Positions 28,711-37,677 of a DNA stretch of 64,000 nt are shown here, piece after piece (the stretch's first letter is position 1; each line of letters opens with the position of its first letter). The notes below the pieces were generated by a model. That model was not told the DNA's origin and searched no databases. It was given only the letters and a program-made list of their open reading frames with translations. A program made the translations under genes and the position numbers. The stretch covers positions 1 through 64,000 of the forward strand of contig JAOAIT010000017.1 in the NCBI GenBank assembly GCA_026414565.1, written 5' to 3'. This stretch comes from Verrucomicrobiia bacterium (GTDB lineage Bacteria > Verrucomicrobiota > Verrucomicrobiia > Limisphaerales > Fontisphaeraceae).

Positions 28711-31368
28711 TCATTGATCCTTCATCCACACCATCGAGCGGCCGCCGCGGTTGAGGCGCGCATAGTTGGGGATGGCCAGCAGCGGGGCGCCATTGGCCCA
28801 GACGCCTTTGATGATTACCACGCCGCCCAGCAAATCCGGCCGCCATTCTGTGCTCAACGGGGTGGTGGGGGGGAGGTGGGATTCGAGGTTTTGATCCACG
28901 CTTTCCACGTTGTAAATCAGCGGGCCGCGGCGCAAGGCCACGCGGCCGCGGTTGGCGGTGATGCGGTCATCGGCCTTGATGCGCTGCACGGGCAGCGGCA
29001 GCTCCAGTTCAACGCGATCCCCCGGCTGCCAGGCGCGTTTCAAGGTGACGTAGCCGTCGCGCACGGCGGCTTTCACGGGCCGGCCGTTGAGCGCCACGCT
29101 CAGCACTTCCGCGCAGGCGGGGGTGTTGGTGTAGAGCAGGCTGGTCTGGCGGTTGGGCACGCGCAGGTGGAGGGAGAAGGTGCGGCGGGCGGCGGGTTGG
29201 ACGGTGAGCGTCACCCGGCCCTGCCAGGGATACTCGGTGGTTTGCTCCAGCCGCAGGGGGGCGCCGGCGACGTGGGGCAGCGTGACCACGCTGCCGGCGT
29301 AGAGATTCACGTACACGGCGTCCTGGCCCAGGGTGTACATCCAGGTGGGCAGCATGAGGAGGGTGCGGGGGATGTTGCCCACGCAGCAGGGGCAGGCGTG
29401 CCATTTGTAACGCGGGGCGGAGGAGTCGAGGGGATTGGTGTAGGTGAAGTTCTGGGCTTCCAGGTCCACACTGCCGAGGACGGCGTTGTAGAGGGTTTCC
29501 TCGTAGAGGTCGGCATAGCGCGCCTGGTGCCAGAGACGCTGCATTTTGTGCTGGAAAAACACCATGCCGCAGCCGGCGCAGGATTCGCAATAGGAGGCGT
29601 TGGGGAGGGAATAATTTTTGCCGAAACCTTCGCTGGTCTCGCCGCTGCCGATGCCGCCGGTGACGTAATATTTGCAGTGCACCAGATTGTGCCAGAGCGA
29701 TTGCACGGCGCTGAGGTAATCCGGGTCATGGGTGGCCAGGGCCACATCGGCCATGGCGGAATAGGAATAGGCGGCGCGCACGGCATGGCCCACGGCTTCA
29801 TACTGGCGGGTGACCGGGAGGTGGCTCTGATCGTATTCCTCGCCGCCGTTGCGGGCGTCCAGCAGGTATTTGGCCAGCTCGAAATACGGCCGGCCTTTGC
29901 CGGGGCCTTCCACGAAGTCCACATACCAGGCCAGGCGGGCCAGGGTTTGCTCCAACTCCTGATGGCCTTCGTACCAGGGGCGTTTGGGTGGCGGGCCGAT
30001 GTGCCGCACCCAACAGTCGGCCAGTTTTTTGGCGGCGTCGTACAGACGCGTGTCCCGGCCTTCGGTGAGGCGGTGATGGGCGAGGGCGGCGGCGATGAAA
30101 TAGCCGGCCACGTAGCCTTCATGATCGTGCTTGTTGCGCCAGCGGGGGCGGTTTTCGATGGTGTATTGGGTGTGCAGATAGCCATCCGGCTCCTGGGCGG
30201 CGAGGAGGATGGGAATCCATTTCTCCAGGGTTTGCTGGAGGCGTGCCTGGCCGGCGCGCCAGTCGGCATCGTCGCCCGGCTCCACCATGAGGGCGAGGCA
30301 GATGGATTCGAGGGTATTAAAGACCCACGCATTGGCAAACACCGGGCCGAGGTGACGGGCGCCGGTTTTGCCGGCCAGTTTGTGGGCGGCCTGCACGAAG
30401 TTTTCCAGCCCGCCCTCGCGGGTGGCGGGGTCTTCGATTTTGGCAATGCAGTGGGGGAGCCAATTCAGGGTGAGGGCCTTGAGGCGCGGCCGCCAGAAGG
30501 GACTGGTGATTTGGTAACGTTGCGGCGGGAGCCATTCCAGCGCCCGGGCGGGCGGGGGCGGCTCGGCCCAGATGCGCAAGGTGTCCGCTCCCTCGGCGGC
30601 GCCGTCGTGGGCGGAGAACTGGAGCACGTACTGGCCGGGGGCGGAGAAGCGTGCGGTGGTGGCGGCTTGCGCCGCAGCTTCCAGGGTCACGCGGCCTGGG
30701 CCGGAGATTTTGCTCCAGCGCACGGTGGGGGCGGGCAGCACTTTGCCGTCGTCCCGCGCCACGCCGTCCAGATAGGTGCGGCCGGGCAGGACCACGATGC
30801 GATCCGGCCCCGCGGTGACGCGCGGGGGGAAGTTGGGGGAGTTGCCGGAATCCAGCACGCGCCATTCCAGCAGGCCGGTGGAGAAGCGCTCCTGGCCCTC
30901 CATCTCCAGGCGCAGGCGGGTGGTTTTAATTTCCGGGAAGGTGGTGACGTTGAACTGGTTGGCCTGGAGGCCCAAACCCTCGGCGCCGGGCACGGGCACA
31001 AACTCCGTGCCGTTCCAGTAGAGCAGGCGGCAGGCGCGCGGCAGGCGCACGCCACGGCGGTCATCAAACCAGTACACCTCGACGCGGCGGGTGGCGATGG
31101 GCTGGCTCCAGTCATATTGCACCCATTGCGTGCCGGTGCGCGGCCAGTTGCCATAGGCGCCGTGGCGTTTGTCATCGGAATGCGCCGGGGTGAAGCCGTC
31201 GTTGAGGGCGGCGAGGGTTTCATGCGGCGACACGTAGGAGGTGGAGGGCGAGGCCACCAGCGCGAGATTCACCTCGGCGGCGGGCAAACCCAGGGCGCCC
31301 GCCACGAGGGCGAGCGCCGCGGCCAGCGGGTGGAGGGGGCGGCAGGGGAGCGGCAGCGTGGGCATCAT
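28711..31368 (-). CDS. Secreted GH127 (DUF1680) beta-L-arabinofuranosidase-like glycosidase
   Basis: The 885-residue protein has a signal peptide (about residues 1-31). An N-terminal F5/8-type-C-like carbohydrate-binding region (about 32-170) and a beta-sandwich linker precede the catalytic GH127 domain, from about residue 280. The active-site residues of the family are visible: E595 and C597 in YCESCAGCGM, and the cysteine pair C661-C662 in HACPCCVGN. In the Bifidobacterium enzyme these correspond to the zinc ligands and the cysteine nucleophile. GH127 enzymes release L-arabinofuranose or related sugars from plant or microbial glycans. The gene is transcribed away from the small unknown gene and GH29 gene at its right, with an AT-rich stretch at 31371-31402 that may hold its promoter. 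The exact substrate cannot be told. Confidence 0.88.
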   Translation of the reverse strand: MMPTLPLPCRPLHPLAAALALVAGALGLPAAEVNLALVASPSTSYVSPHETLAALNDGFTPAHSDDKRHGAYGNWPRTGTQWVQYDWSQPIATRRVEVYWFDDRRGVRLPRACRLLYWNGTEFVPVPGAEGLGLQANQFNVTTFPEIKTTRLRLEMEGQERFSTGLLEWRVLDSGNSPNFPPRVTAGPDRIVVLPGRTYLDGVARDDGKVLPAPTVRWSKISGPGRVTLEAAAQAATTARFSAPGQYVLQFSAHDGAAEGADTLRIWAEPPPPARALEWLPPQRYQITSPFWRPRLKALTLNWLPHCIAKIEDPATREGGLENFVQAAHKLAGKTGARHLGPVFANAWVFNTLESICLALMVEPGDDADWRAGQARLQQTLEKWIPILLAAQEPDGYLHTQYTIENRPRWRNKHDHEGYVAGYFIAAALAHHRLTEGRDTRLYDAAKKLADCWVRHIGPPPKRPWYEGHQELEQTLARLAWYVDFVEGPGKGRPYFELAKYLLDARNGGEEYDQSHLPVTRQYEAVGHAVRAAYSYSAMADVALATHDPDYLSAVQSLWHNLVHCKYYVTGGIGSGETSEGFGKNYSLPNASYCESCAGCGMVFFQHKMQRLWHQARYADLYEETLYNAVLGSVDLEAQNFTYTNPLDSSAPRYKWHACPCCVGNIPRTLLMLPTWMYTLGQDAVYVNLYAGSVVTLPHVAGAPLRLEQTTEYPWQGRVTLTVQPAARRTFSLHLRVPNRQTSLLYTNTPACAEVLSVALNGRPVKAAVRDGYVTLKRAWQPGDRVELELPLPVQRIKADDRITANRGRVALRRGPLIYNVESVDQNLESHLPPTTPLSTEWRPDLLGGVVIIKGVWANGAPLLAIPNYARLNRGGRSMVWMKDQ

Positions 31369-31564
31369 AGGAATTATTTAATAGTATTAAGTAATTACAT
31401 CCTACGGTTTCCTGCACGCAGGGCAAGCGAAAATCACCGGGCCGGAGCCGGGCGGGGAGGCCGCCGCGGCGCGGAGGCAGGAGCGGGTGGGAGCTGGAGT
31501 GGTTTGAGGGGGGTGGTGGGGATTTTGCGCTTTTCATTTAGGCGGGGCATGGCATCTTCAGGGT

Positions 31565-31870
31565 GTGACACGTGTGACCGTTGACCTGTTTGAGCGCGAG
31601 ATACAGGAGGCTTTGCAGGCCTATGATCGGTATATTGTGTGCCTGGAAAAGCCGACGGAGGATTTTGAGAGCGCGCTGCGGCGGCTGGTGGAGAAGGCGA
31701 TTCGGGCCTATGAGACGCGGGCGGCCGGTTTGCGGCATGGCATCGCGCTGGATCGCCAGATCACCGTGATGGTCAGCCAGACGGACACCGACCGGCCGAT
31801 GTGCGGGATATACTTCAACTTGTACTCGCCTTATTCGCGGCAACTGGGGAGCCAGGGCAAGGGCACGTGA
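31565..31870 (+). CDS. Small conserved-type hypothetical protein
   Basis: This is a 101-residue soluble protein with no signal peptide, membrane segment or recognised motif. The first half is charged and helical (FEREIQEALQAYDRYIVCLE), the second half more beta-like (ITVMVSQTDTDRPMCGIYFN). The start is uncertain: GTG 31565, or a later in-frame GTG at 31574. AGG precedes the first at only about 3 nt. Codon use matches its neighbours, so it is probably real. It lies between the GH127 and GH29 genes, 83 bp before the latter. The function is unknown. Confidence 0.6.
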   Translation: MTRVTVDLFEREIQEALQAYDRYIVCLEKPTEDFESALRRLVEKAIRAYETRAAGLRHGIALDRQITVMVSQTDTDRPMCGIYFNLYSPYSRQLGSQGKGT

Positions 31871-31953
31871 GCGGCGGGAGGCGCGGGCGGGGCGGGGGTG
31901 GCGAGCGCCGGGGCGGTTCACCAAGATTGCAATTCATCACACCATTCATTTCC

Positions 31954-33450
31954 ATGAAACATTCCACCAAGCCACAGATTCTTTGGGGCGGGCTGGCGTT
32001 GGCCGTGGTGCTGGGCGGGCTGGTGCCGGCCGGCGCGCAAACGCGGTACGAGCCGAGGTGGGAATCGCTGGATCGGCGGCCCACGCCGGAGTGGTTCCTC
32101 GACGCGAAATTTGGCATTTTCATTCATTGGGGGGTGTACTCGGTGCCGGCGTGGGGCGCGCCGAAGCAATATGCCGAATGGTATTGGAACCGGATTTACG
32201 ACAAGAAGCCCAACAATCCGTGGTGGCAGTTCCACGTGAAGAACTACGGCGCGGAGTTTGAATACCACCAGTTTGCGCCGCTGTTTCGGTGCGAGCTGTT
32301 CAACCCGGAGCAGTGGGCGGATATTTTTGCGCGGTCGGGGGCGAAGTATGTAGTGCCGACCTCGAAGCATCATGAGGGGTATTGCCTGTGGCCGAGCGAG
32401 CACGCCAGCAAGACGTGGGGCCGGCCATGGAACAGCGTGGAGGTGGGGCCGAAGCGCGATCTGCTGGGCGAGCTGGGGGAGGCGGTGCGCAAGCGGGGAT
32501 TGAAGTACGGTTTTTATTATTCGCTCTACGAGTGGTACAATCCGCTGTGGCTCACCAACCGCCAGCGGTATGTGGAGGAGCACATGATCCCGCAATTCAA
32601 GGACGTGGTGACGCGCTATCGGCCCGCCCTGATTTTTGCGGACGGCGAATGGGACATGCCGTCGAAGGACTGGAAGAGCGAGGAGCTGCTGGCGTGGCTG
32701 TTCAATGAGTCGCCCTGCCGCGAGGAGGTGGTGGTGAATGACCGGTGGGGCAAGGATTGCCGCCACAAACACGGCGACTATTACACCACCGAGTATGCCG
32801 CGGGGCTGAAGGACGCCAGCCATCCGTGGGAGGAAAACCGGGGGATGGGCTACAGCTACGGTTTCAACCGCGCCGAGACGATTGATGATTACAAGACGGC
32901 GCGGGAGTTCATTTACATCCTCTGCGATCTGGTGAGCCGGGGCGGCAATTTGCTGCTGAACATCGGGCCGACGGCCGACGGGCGGATTCCGGTGATCATG
33001 CAGCAGCGGCTGCTGGAGATCGGCGACTGGCTGCGGGTGAATGGGGAGGCGATCTACGGCACGCGCTACGCGGGCCGCTCGTGCCAGTGGAGCGAGGGCA
33101 AACGGCCGGGGCAGCAATACGGCGAGTACATGGTTAAGTTCAACCTGATGGAGCAGGTGGGGCAGCAGCCGAAGGGCGAGCTGGCGGTGAAACAGATTTG
33201 GTTCACCAAAAAAGGCGACACCGTTTATGCCATCACGCCCGGCTGGCCGGGGCGGCAACTGGTGGTGCGGGACATCCGGGTGGCGCCGGGCACGCAGGTG
33301 ACGATGCTGGGCCGCGCCGGCGTGTTGAGCCATCGGTTGGAGAACGGGCGGCTGGTGGTGGATTTGCCGGCGCTGGGGCCGGACGAGGCGCCCTGCCAGC
33401 ATGCGTTTGCCTTCAAGATTACCGGGGCGGAGATGATTCCGGGGGAATAA
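31954..33450 (+). CDS. Secreted GH29 alpha-L-fucosidase
   Basis: The 498-residue protein has a signal peptide (LALAVVLGGLVPAGAQ, cleavage near residue 29). The GH29 barrel follows, with WFLDAKFGIFIHWGVYSVPAW, here split as WFLDAKFGIF and IHWGVYSVP. Next are YVVPTSKHHEGYCLWPS and the nucleophile region ALIFADGEWDM with D230. The C-terminal LLLNIGPTADGRIP and a small beta domain complete it. GH29 enzymes remove alpha-L-fucose by a retaining mechanism. ATG 31954 is chosen because it begins the signal peptide; the frame stays open upstream to 31801 without sense. The stop overlaps the convergent response-regulator gene by 32 bp. Confidence 0.93.
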   Translation: MKHSTKPQILWGGLALAVVLGGLVPAGAQTRYEPRWESLDRRPTPEWFLDAKFGIFIHWGVYSVPAWGAPKQYAEWYWNRIYDKKPNNPWWQFHVKNYGAEFEYHQFAPLFRCELFNPEQWADIFARSGAKYVVPTSKHHEGYCLWPSEHASKTWGRPWNSVEVGPKRDLLGELGEAVRKRGLKYGFYYSLYEWYNPLWLTNRQRYVEEHMIPQFKDVVTRYRPALIFADGEWDMPSKDWKSEELLAWLFNESPCREEVVVNDRWGKDCRHKHGDYYTTEYAAGLKDASHPWEENRGMGYSYGFNRAETIDDYKTAREFIYILCDLVSRGGNLLLNIGPTADGRIPVIMQQRLLEIGDWLRVNGEAIYGTRYAGRSCQWSEGKRPGQQYGEYMVKFNLMEQVGQQPKGELAVKQIWFTKKGDTVYAITPGWPGRQLVVRDIRVAPGTQVTMLGRAGVLSHRLENGRLVVDLPALGPDEAPCQHAFAFKITGAEMIPGE

Positions 33451-33823
33451 GGCCGGCGGGGGGCAGAGTGAGCAGGCGGCGCACCTCCTCGAGCACGCGC
33501 TGGAGGGGCACGGTTTTTTCCAGATAACCTTCGACCCGATGGCGGATGGTTTTTTCCACCACCTCGGGATCAAAAATCACGCCGGTGAGGAGGAGCACGG
33601 GGACGCCCGGGGCCAGGTTTTTCAACTCGCGCACCAGCTCGAGGCCATCGGTGTCTTCCATTTGCAGATCGGTGATGATGAGGTCGGGGCGTTGCTGTTG
33701 CACGGCCTGGCGGGCTTCTGCGGCGTTGGCGGCCTGCGTCACGCGATAGGTCTGGCGGGTCAGGGCGCGGCCCAGCACCTCCCGGACGGGGGCTTCGTCG
33801 TCAATGATGAGGATGTGTTTCAT
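33419..33823 (-). CDS. Stand-alone response regulator receiver protein
   Basis: The 134-residue protein is a single CheY-like receiver domain. It has the acidic pair D8-D9, the phospho-acceptor D52 in LIITDLQM, T80 in LLLLTG and K103 in YLEKT, so all key residues are present. No output domain follows; a short Pro-rich tail ends it. It overlaps the upstream PAS-protein gene by 4 bp (ATGA), so the two are translationally coupled. It is likely to be phosphorylated by a histidine kinase encoded elsewhere, because none is adjacent. Confidence 0.92.
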   Translation of the reverse strand: MKHILIIDDEAPVREVLGRALTRQTYRVTQAANAAEARQAVQQQRPDLIITDLQMEDTDGLELVRELKNLAPGVPVLLLTGVIFDPEVVEKTIRHRVEGYLEKTVPLQRVLEEVRRLLTLPPAGLIPPESSPPR

Positions 33824-34527
33824 GCGCGTGAAGCGGCGGCGGCGCGCGGATCGTGTTTGGGGGGCGGCTGGCGCAGGAGCAGGATGCCGGCCACGACTTT
33901 TTCCTGGTCGCGCAGGGGAAACAGGCTGAAATGCATGGGGATGATGGCGCCCTGTTTGTTGACGAGGTAGCCGGTGCGCTCGAGCAGCTCGCGGCCTTCT
34001 TTCAAGGCGGGCGGCAGGGGGTCCACTTTGGTTTGCATGTCCTCAAAAGCGGCGCGGAAGATTTTGTGCAGCGGGCTGCTGATCAGCTCGGCCTCGGTGT
34101 AGCCGGTGGCCTTGAGGACGGCGGGGTTGACGCGGGTGATGTTGCCGGCCTTGCTGATGACCAGCAGGGGCTCGCCCAGGGCGTTGATGAGGGTGTTGGC
34201 GTAGCGGACCTGGTGCTCCAAGCTCTGGCTGGTCCAGACATTTTCCAGGGTTTCATCCTTGAGCGTCTCGCCGGCGGCGACGAGGCGGGCGGACTGGGTT
34301 TCCAGGGTCTCGCGGAGGCGTTCGTTTTCCGCCTGCAAGGCGTGGAAATCCTCCGCGGCCACCACCAGGCGGCCGCGCAACCCCCAGAGGGCCGCCACAC
34401 AGGCTGCCAGGCCGAGGGCGGCCAGGGCGCGCTCCAGCGGACCGGCGCCGAGGATGAGGAGGACCAGGGCGGCGCCTGCGGCGGCCACAAGGCAGATGCG
34501 CAAGGTCATGACCTGGCCGGTTGACAT
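33820..34527 (-). CDS. Membrane-anchored PAS domain protein
   Basis: The 235-residue protein has two predicted N-terminal membrane helices (about residues 8-24 and 30-46), a coiled-coil linker (about 50-100) and one PAS domain (about 105-215). The PAS domain shows NALGEPLLVISKAGNITRVN and the PAC-like PLRDQEKVVAGILL. No histidine kinase, GGDEF or EAL domain follows, so it is a sensor without a catalytic output. Start ATG 34527 (MSTGQVM) is chosen; the frame also opens 21 codons earlier. Translational coupling to the receiver suggests that they act together, perhaps as input parts of a kinase complex. Confidence 0.8.
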   Translation of the reverse strand: MSTGQVMTLRICLVAAAGAALVLLILGAGPLERALAALGLAACVAALWGLRGRLVVAAEDFHALQAENERLRETLETQSARLVAAGETLKDETLENVWTSQSLEHQVRYANTLINALGEPLLVISKAGNITRVNPAVLKATGYTEAELISSPLHKIFRAAFEDMQTKVDPLPPALKEGRELLERTGYLVNKQGAIIPMHFSLFPLRDQEKVVAGILLLRQPPPKHDPRAAAASRA

Positions 34528-34629
34528 GCGCCTAATTATGCCGTGGCAAGGCGCGGGAGGCCAGCCCAAATGCGGGGTGCGCGGGTCCACCCATGGCGGG
34601 CGGCGGGTGGGAAATCCGAAGGCCGCCGT

Positions 34630-35733
34630 TCAGGCGTTGAACTTGAACAAAATCACGTCCCCATCCTTGACGACATACTCCCGCCCCTCGATGCGGTAGT
34701 GGCCTTTTTCGCGGGCGGCGGCCACGGAGCCGCATTGCACCAAATCCTGCCACGGCACGACTTCGGCCTTGATGAAGCCTTTTTCAAAATCGCTGTGAAT
34801 GACGCCTGCGGCCTTGGGGGCGGTGTCGCCGGCGGTGATCGTCCACGCGCGGGCCTCCTCCTGGTTGAAGGTGAAGAAGGTGCGGAGGCCGAGGAGCTGG
34901 TAGGTCTGGCGGATCAGGCGGGCCACGCCGGACTCGGTCACGCCGAGGGCCTGCAGGTATTCGGCGGCCTCTTCCGGGGTCAGGTCCACCAGATCGCTTT
35001 CCAACTGGGCGGCGATGGGCACGGTGTCGCAGCCGTGGTGGGCGCGGGCATATTCCATCACGCGGCGCACGTGGGGATTTTCCGGGGCGGCGGCGAGCTC
35101 GTTTTCCTTGAGGTTGGCGGCAAACAGGGTGGGCTTGTCGGTGAGGAGGAAGAAATGCCGCGTGATGGCCCGCTCTTCCGGATACAGATTCAGGGCGATT
35201 GCCGGTTTGCCGCTTTGCAGGTGGGCTTCGAGCTTTTTGAGCAACTGCTCCTCCTGCAGGGCATGAGGGTCGCCGCGTTTTACGTCGCGGGCGATTTTCT
35301 CCTGGCGGCGGTGGAGGGTTTCCAGGTCGGCCAGGATGAGCTCGGTGGTGACGATGTCAATGTCGCGCACGGGGTCAATGCTGCCGGTGACGTGGTGGAT
35401 GTCGGGGTCTTCAAAGCACCTGACGACGTGCACCAGGGCGTCCACTTCGCGGATGTGGCTGAGGAATTTGTTGCCCAGGCCCTCGCCGCGGGAGGCGCCC
35501 CGGACCAGGCCGGCGATGTCAATGAACTCGATGGTGGCGGGCACGCGGCGGGGGACGTGGACGACACGGGCGATTTGCTCGAGGCGGTCGTCCGGCACGG
35601 CCACCACGCCGAGGTTGGGTTCGATGGTGCAAAAGGGGTAGTTTTCGGCCGGCGCCTTGTGCGCGCGGATCAGCGCATTGAACAGGGTGGACTTGCCCAC
35701 GTTGGGCAACCCGACAATGCCGGCTTTTAGCAT
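34630..35733 (-). CDS. ychF: Redox-regulated ATPase YchF
   Basis: The 367-residue protein has the P-loop GLPNVGKST at residues 8-16 and the Obg/YchF G3 region FIDIAGLVRGAS. A helical insertion and the C-terminal TGS domain follow (YQLLGLRTFFTFN through FKFNA). YchF binds ATP rather than GTP and associates with ribosomes; it is nearly universal. Start ATG 35733 (MLKAGIVG) is chosen over an ATG 12 nt upstream because it matches the family N-terminus. It lies about 100 bp from the CvpA-like gene and the PAS gene, all on the minus strand. Confidence 0.95.
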   Translation of the reverse strand: MLKAGIVGLPNVGKSTLFNALIRAHKAPAENYPFCTIEPNLGVVAVPDDRLEQIARVVHVPRRVPATIEFIDIAGLVRGASRGEGLGNKFLSHIREVDALVHVVRCFEDPDIHHVTGSIDPVRDIDIVTTELILADLETLHRRQEKIARDVKRGDPHALQEEQLLKKLEAHLQSGKPAIALNLYPEERAITRHFFLLTDKPTLFAANLKENELAAAPENPHVRRVMEYARAHHGCDTVPIAAQLESDLVDLTPEEAAEYLQALGVTESGVARLIRQTYQLLGLRTFFTFNQEEARAWTITAGDTAPKAAGVIHSDFEKGFIKAEVVPWQDLVQCGSVAAAREKGHYRIEGREYVVKDGDVILFKFNA

Positions 35734-35794
35734 GACGCCAGCCAACCTGATTCCCTGCTGAAAGTCAATGCCGGAAGGGGGGGAAAACCGGCTG

Positions 35795-35823
35795 CCTGCC
35801 GTCCCCCGGGGGTGGCGGGCAGG
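35795..35823 (-). terminator. Possible intrinsic terminator after the CvpA-like gene
   Basis: On the minus strand a long GC hairpin (CCTGCC...CCCCC/GGGGG...GGCAGG) lies 14 bp after the stop at 35838. A TTTT run follows about 7 nt beyond the stem. The run is short and displaced, so termination may be partial. Confidence 0.4.
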
Positions 35824-35837
35824 TGTTATGCCGCCCC

Positions 35838-37043
35838 TTATTCTTTGTCAAACACGACGATACGCGTTTCGCGTTCGAGTTTGAAGCGGGCCAGGAGCCG
35901 GGAGCCGCGGACCTGGATGTCCTTTTCCCAAGGTCCGTCCACGCTGAGGGTGTAGCGATCACCGCTTTCCCTGGCCCAGGTGCCGCGCAAGATGTTGACC
36001 GGCTGGCCATGACCGCCGGACTTGATGACGAGTTTGTTGTTGATCAGGCCCAGGAGGGTGACGTCGTGCAAATTATTGGTGTAACTGGCCATGAGCTGGT
36101 TGTACTCGGCCCGTTTCCAGGTGGCCCGGGTGCGGCGCTGCTCGGCGAGGGAGGCCTGGTAGTTGTACACCCAGCGGCCGAGGATGGGCTCGTCAAATTT
36201 GGCGGATTTGCCCGTGGCGAGGTAATTGGAAAGGTCTTTGAAATCGAGCTTGAGGATTTCGTTCATGTAGGGGCGGTTGGTGACGATCAAGCGGAAGGAC
36301 TCCTCGCCCATGATCTGCTGAAAGGGCGTCTTGGGCATGGAAAGAATGGTTTTCTTGAACTCCACATCCCCGGCGATGCGATCGTACATGACGCGGTATT
36401 CATCGCGCTCGCCCAGCTCCATGATGGGCGGGTAGCTGGTCAGGCGCCCCACCAGCAGGGGGTTGTGGTACACCATGCCCATGAGGTCGGAGACCTCGTA
36501 GTATTTTTTGGGGGCGGGATTGAAGGCGGCGGCCACGCGATTCATTTTGGTGGATTCGAGGGCCTCATGCGCCTTGAGGAGGTAGCGCCAGGCGGCGGAG
36601 TCCTGGTCGCCGGAGGCGAGCTGGCTTACGGGGTAGGCGAGCACCTGGATGAACACGGCGATCAAAATGAGGTAGAGGGTGGCGTTGACCACGGAGAGCG
36701 CGGCGCCGAAGCGTTCATTGGTGCGCAGCCAGAGCGTCTGGACGAATTCCGGGGCGTGGTATTTGTAATGGGTGTCGAGCATTTGATGCACCTTGGTGGC
36801 CACCACCTTGAAGACCACCATGACCAGCAGGAAGATGATGAGCGGCGCGATGAAGAAGCCGTGAAACTTGGTGCCCAGGTTCAGTTTGTCAAAAATGGGG
36901 TACAATAACGGCGCCAGCGGCGTGGCCAGCGCCGAGGCCAGCAGCAAACCCACCATGGTTATGCCGGTGCGCACCGCCCCCCAGGTGTAGCCCAGGGCCG
37001 CGGAGGCCAGCACCAGCACCAACGCCAGAATCCAGATGATCAT
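35838..37043 (-). CDS. CvpA family membrane protein with C-terminal extension
   Basis: The 401-residue protein begins with four predicted membrane helices (about residues 2-22, 28-48, 62-84 and 105-130) in the pattern of the CvpA (colicin V production) family, for example GYTWGAVRTGITMVGLLLAS. The last 240 residues or so form a soluble region that I do not recognise, rich in charged and beta-prone segments (RYTLSVDGPWEKDIQVRG). CvpA proteins are linked to envelope stability and biofilm formation in other bacteria. The long extension is not typical of the 160-residue classical form. It lies between gloA and ychF, all minus strand. Confidence 0.75.
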   Translation of the reverse strand: MIIWILALVLVLASAALGYTWGAVRTGITMVGLLLASALATPLAPLLYPIFDKLNLGTKFHGFFIAPLIIFLLVMVVFKVVATKVHQMLDTHYKYHAPEFVQTLWLRTNERFGAALSVVNATLYLILIAVFIQVLAYPVSQLASGDQDSAAWRYLLKAHEALESTKMNRVAAAFNPAPKKYYEVSDLMGMVYHNPLLVGRLTSYPPIMELGERDEYRVMYDRIAGDVEFKKTILSMPKTPFQQIMGEESFRLIVTNRPYMNEILKLDFKDLSNYLATGKSAKFDEPILGRWVYNYQASLAEQRRTRATWKRAEYNQLMASYTNNLHDVTLLGLINNKLVIKSGGHGQPVNILRGTWARESGDRYTLSVDGPWEKDIQVRGSRLLARFKLERETRIVVFDKE

Positions 37044-37141
37044 GCCCCCATTTAAGGAAGCCGCGCCGGAAAAATCACGCAGTTTTTTCTGCCTTTTTCC
37101 CGGTTCAGCCTGCCCGGACTCATCCTGGGGGCGGCGGGCGA

Positions 37142-37546
37142 TTAATAGCCGGCAGAGGCTCCGGATTTGGGACGTTGGATCAGCTCGATCTCGTAACCCT
37201 CCGGGGCGTCAATGAAGGCAAAACCGCCGCCGTCGGGCTTGAGGATGGGGCCGTCCGAATACTTGAGGCCATGGCGTGCCAGATGCTCCGCAAAGGCTTC
37301 CAGGCTGTCCACCTCGAAGGCCAGATGGGTCAAATCCGGCTGCACCTGCACCGGCCCGCTGGCGGGGTAATAACAAATCTCAATCTGCTCCTCGCTGCCC
37401 GGGGCCTTGAGAAAGACCAGCTCCGAGCCGCGCGGCGATTTGTGGCGGCGCACCTCCTCTAGTCCGAGGATGTCCTTGTAAAAACGCACGGTTTTTTCCA
37501 GGTCATTCACCCGGTAGCGCGTGTGCAGTAATTTGCCGACTCTCAT
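37142..37546 (-). CDS. gloA: Lactoylglutathione lyase-like (glyoxalase I, VOC family)
   Basis: The 134-residue protein has the two beta-alpha-beta modules of glyoxalase I. Metal ligands are visible in the expected places: H8 in LLHTRYRV, E in QIEICYY, H in LTHLAFEV and E in YEIELIQ. Glyoxalase I isomerises the hemithioacetal of methylglyoxal and glutathione. Many VOC proteins look similar, and this group may use another thiol, so the substrate is likely but not certain. It is first in the minus-strand series before the CvpA-like and ychF genes. Confidence 0.85.
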   Translation of the reverse strand: MRVGKLLHTRYRVNDLEKTVRFYKDILGLEEVRRHKSPRGSELVFLKAPGSEEQIEICYYPASGPVQVQPDLTHLAFEVDSLEAFAEHLARHGLKYSDGPILKPDGGGFAFIDAPEGYEIELIQRPKSGASAGY

Positions 37547-37677
37547 AGGTTAAGGAGATAGCACGGATTACATCCGGGGGCCAAAAGAAATTGGCGGGCC
37601 AGCGGCGCGGGGCGGGCGGTTGCCGGGGCAGTTTTTTCCGCTTTCCCAGGCGGCCTGGAGAGGTTCAGAATCAGGGC

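Noticed and set aside
28714-31584. A 956-codon plus-strand frame opposite the GH127 gene
   Set aside because: It is a Gly, Ala, His-rich antisense product with no motif, while the minus strand has an intact catalytic enzyme.
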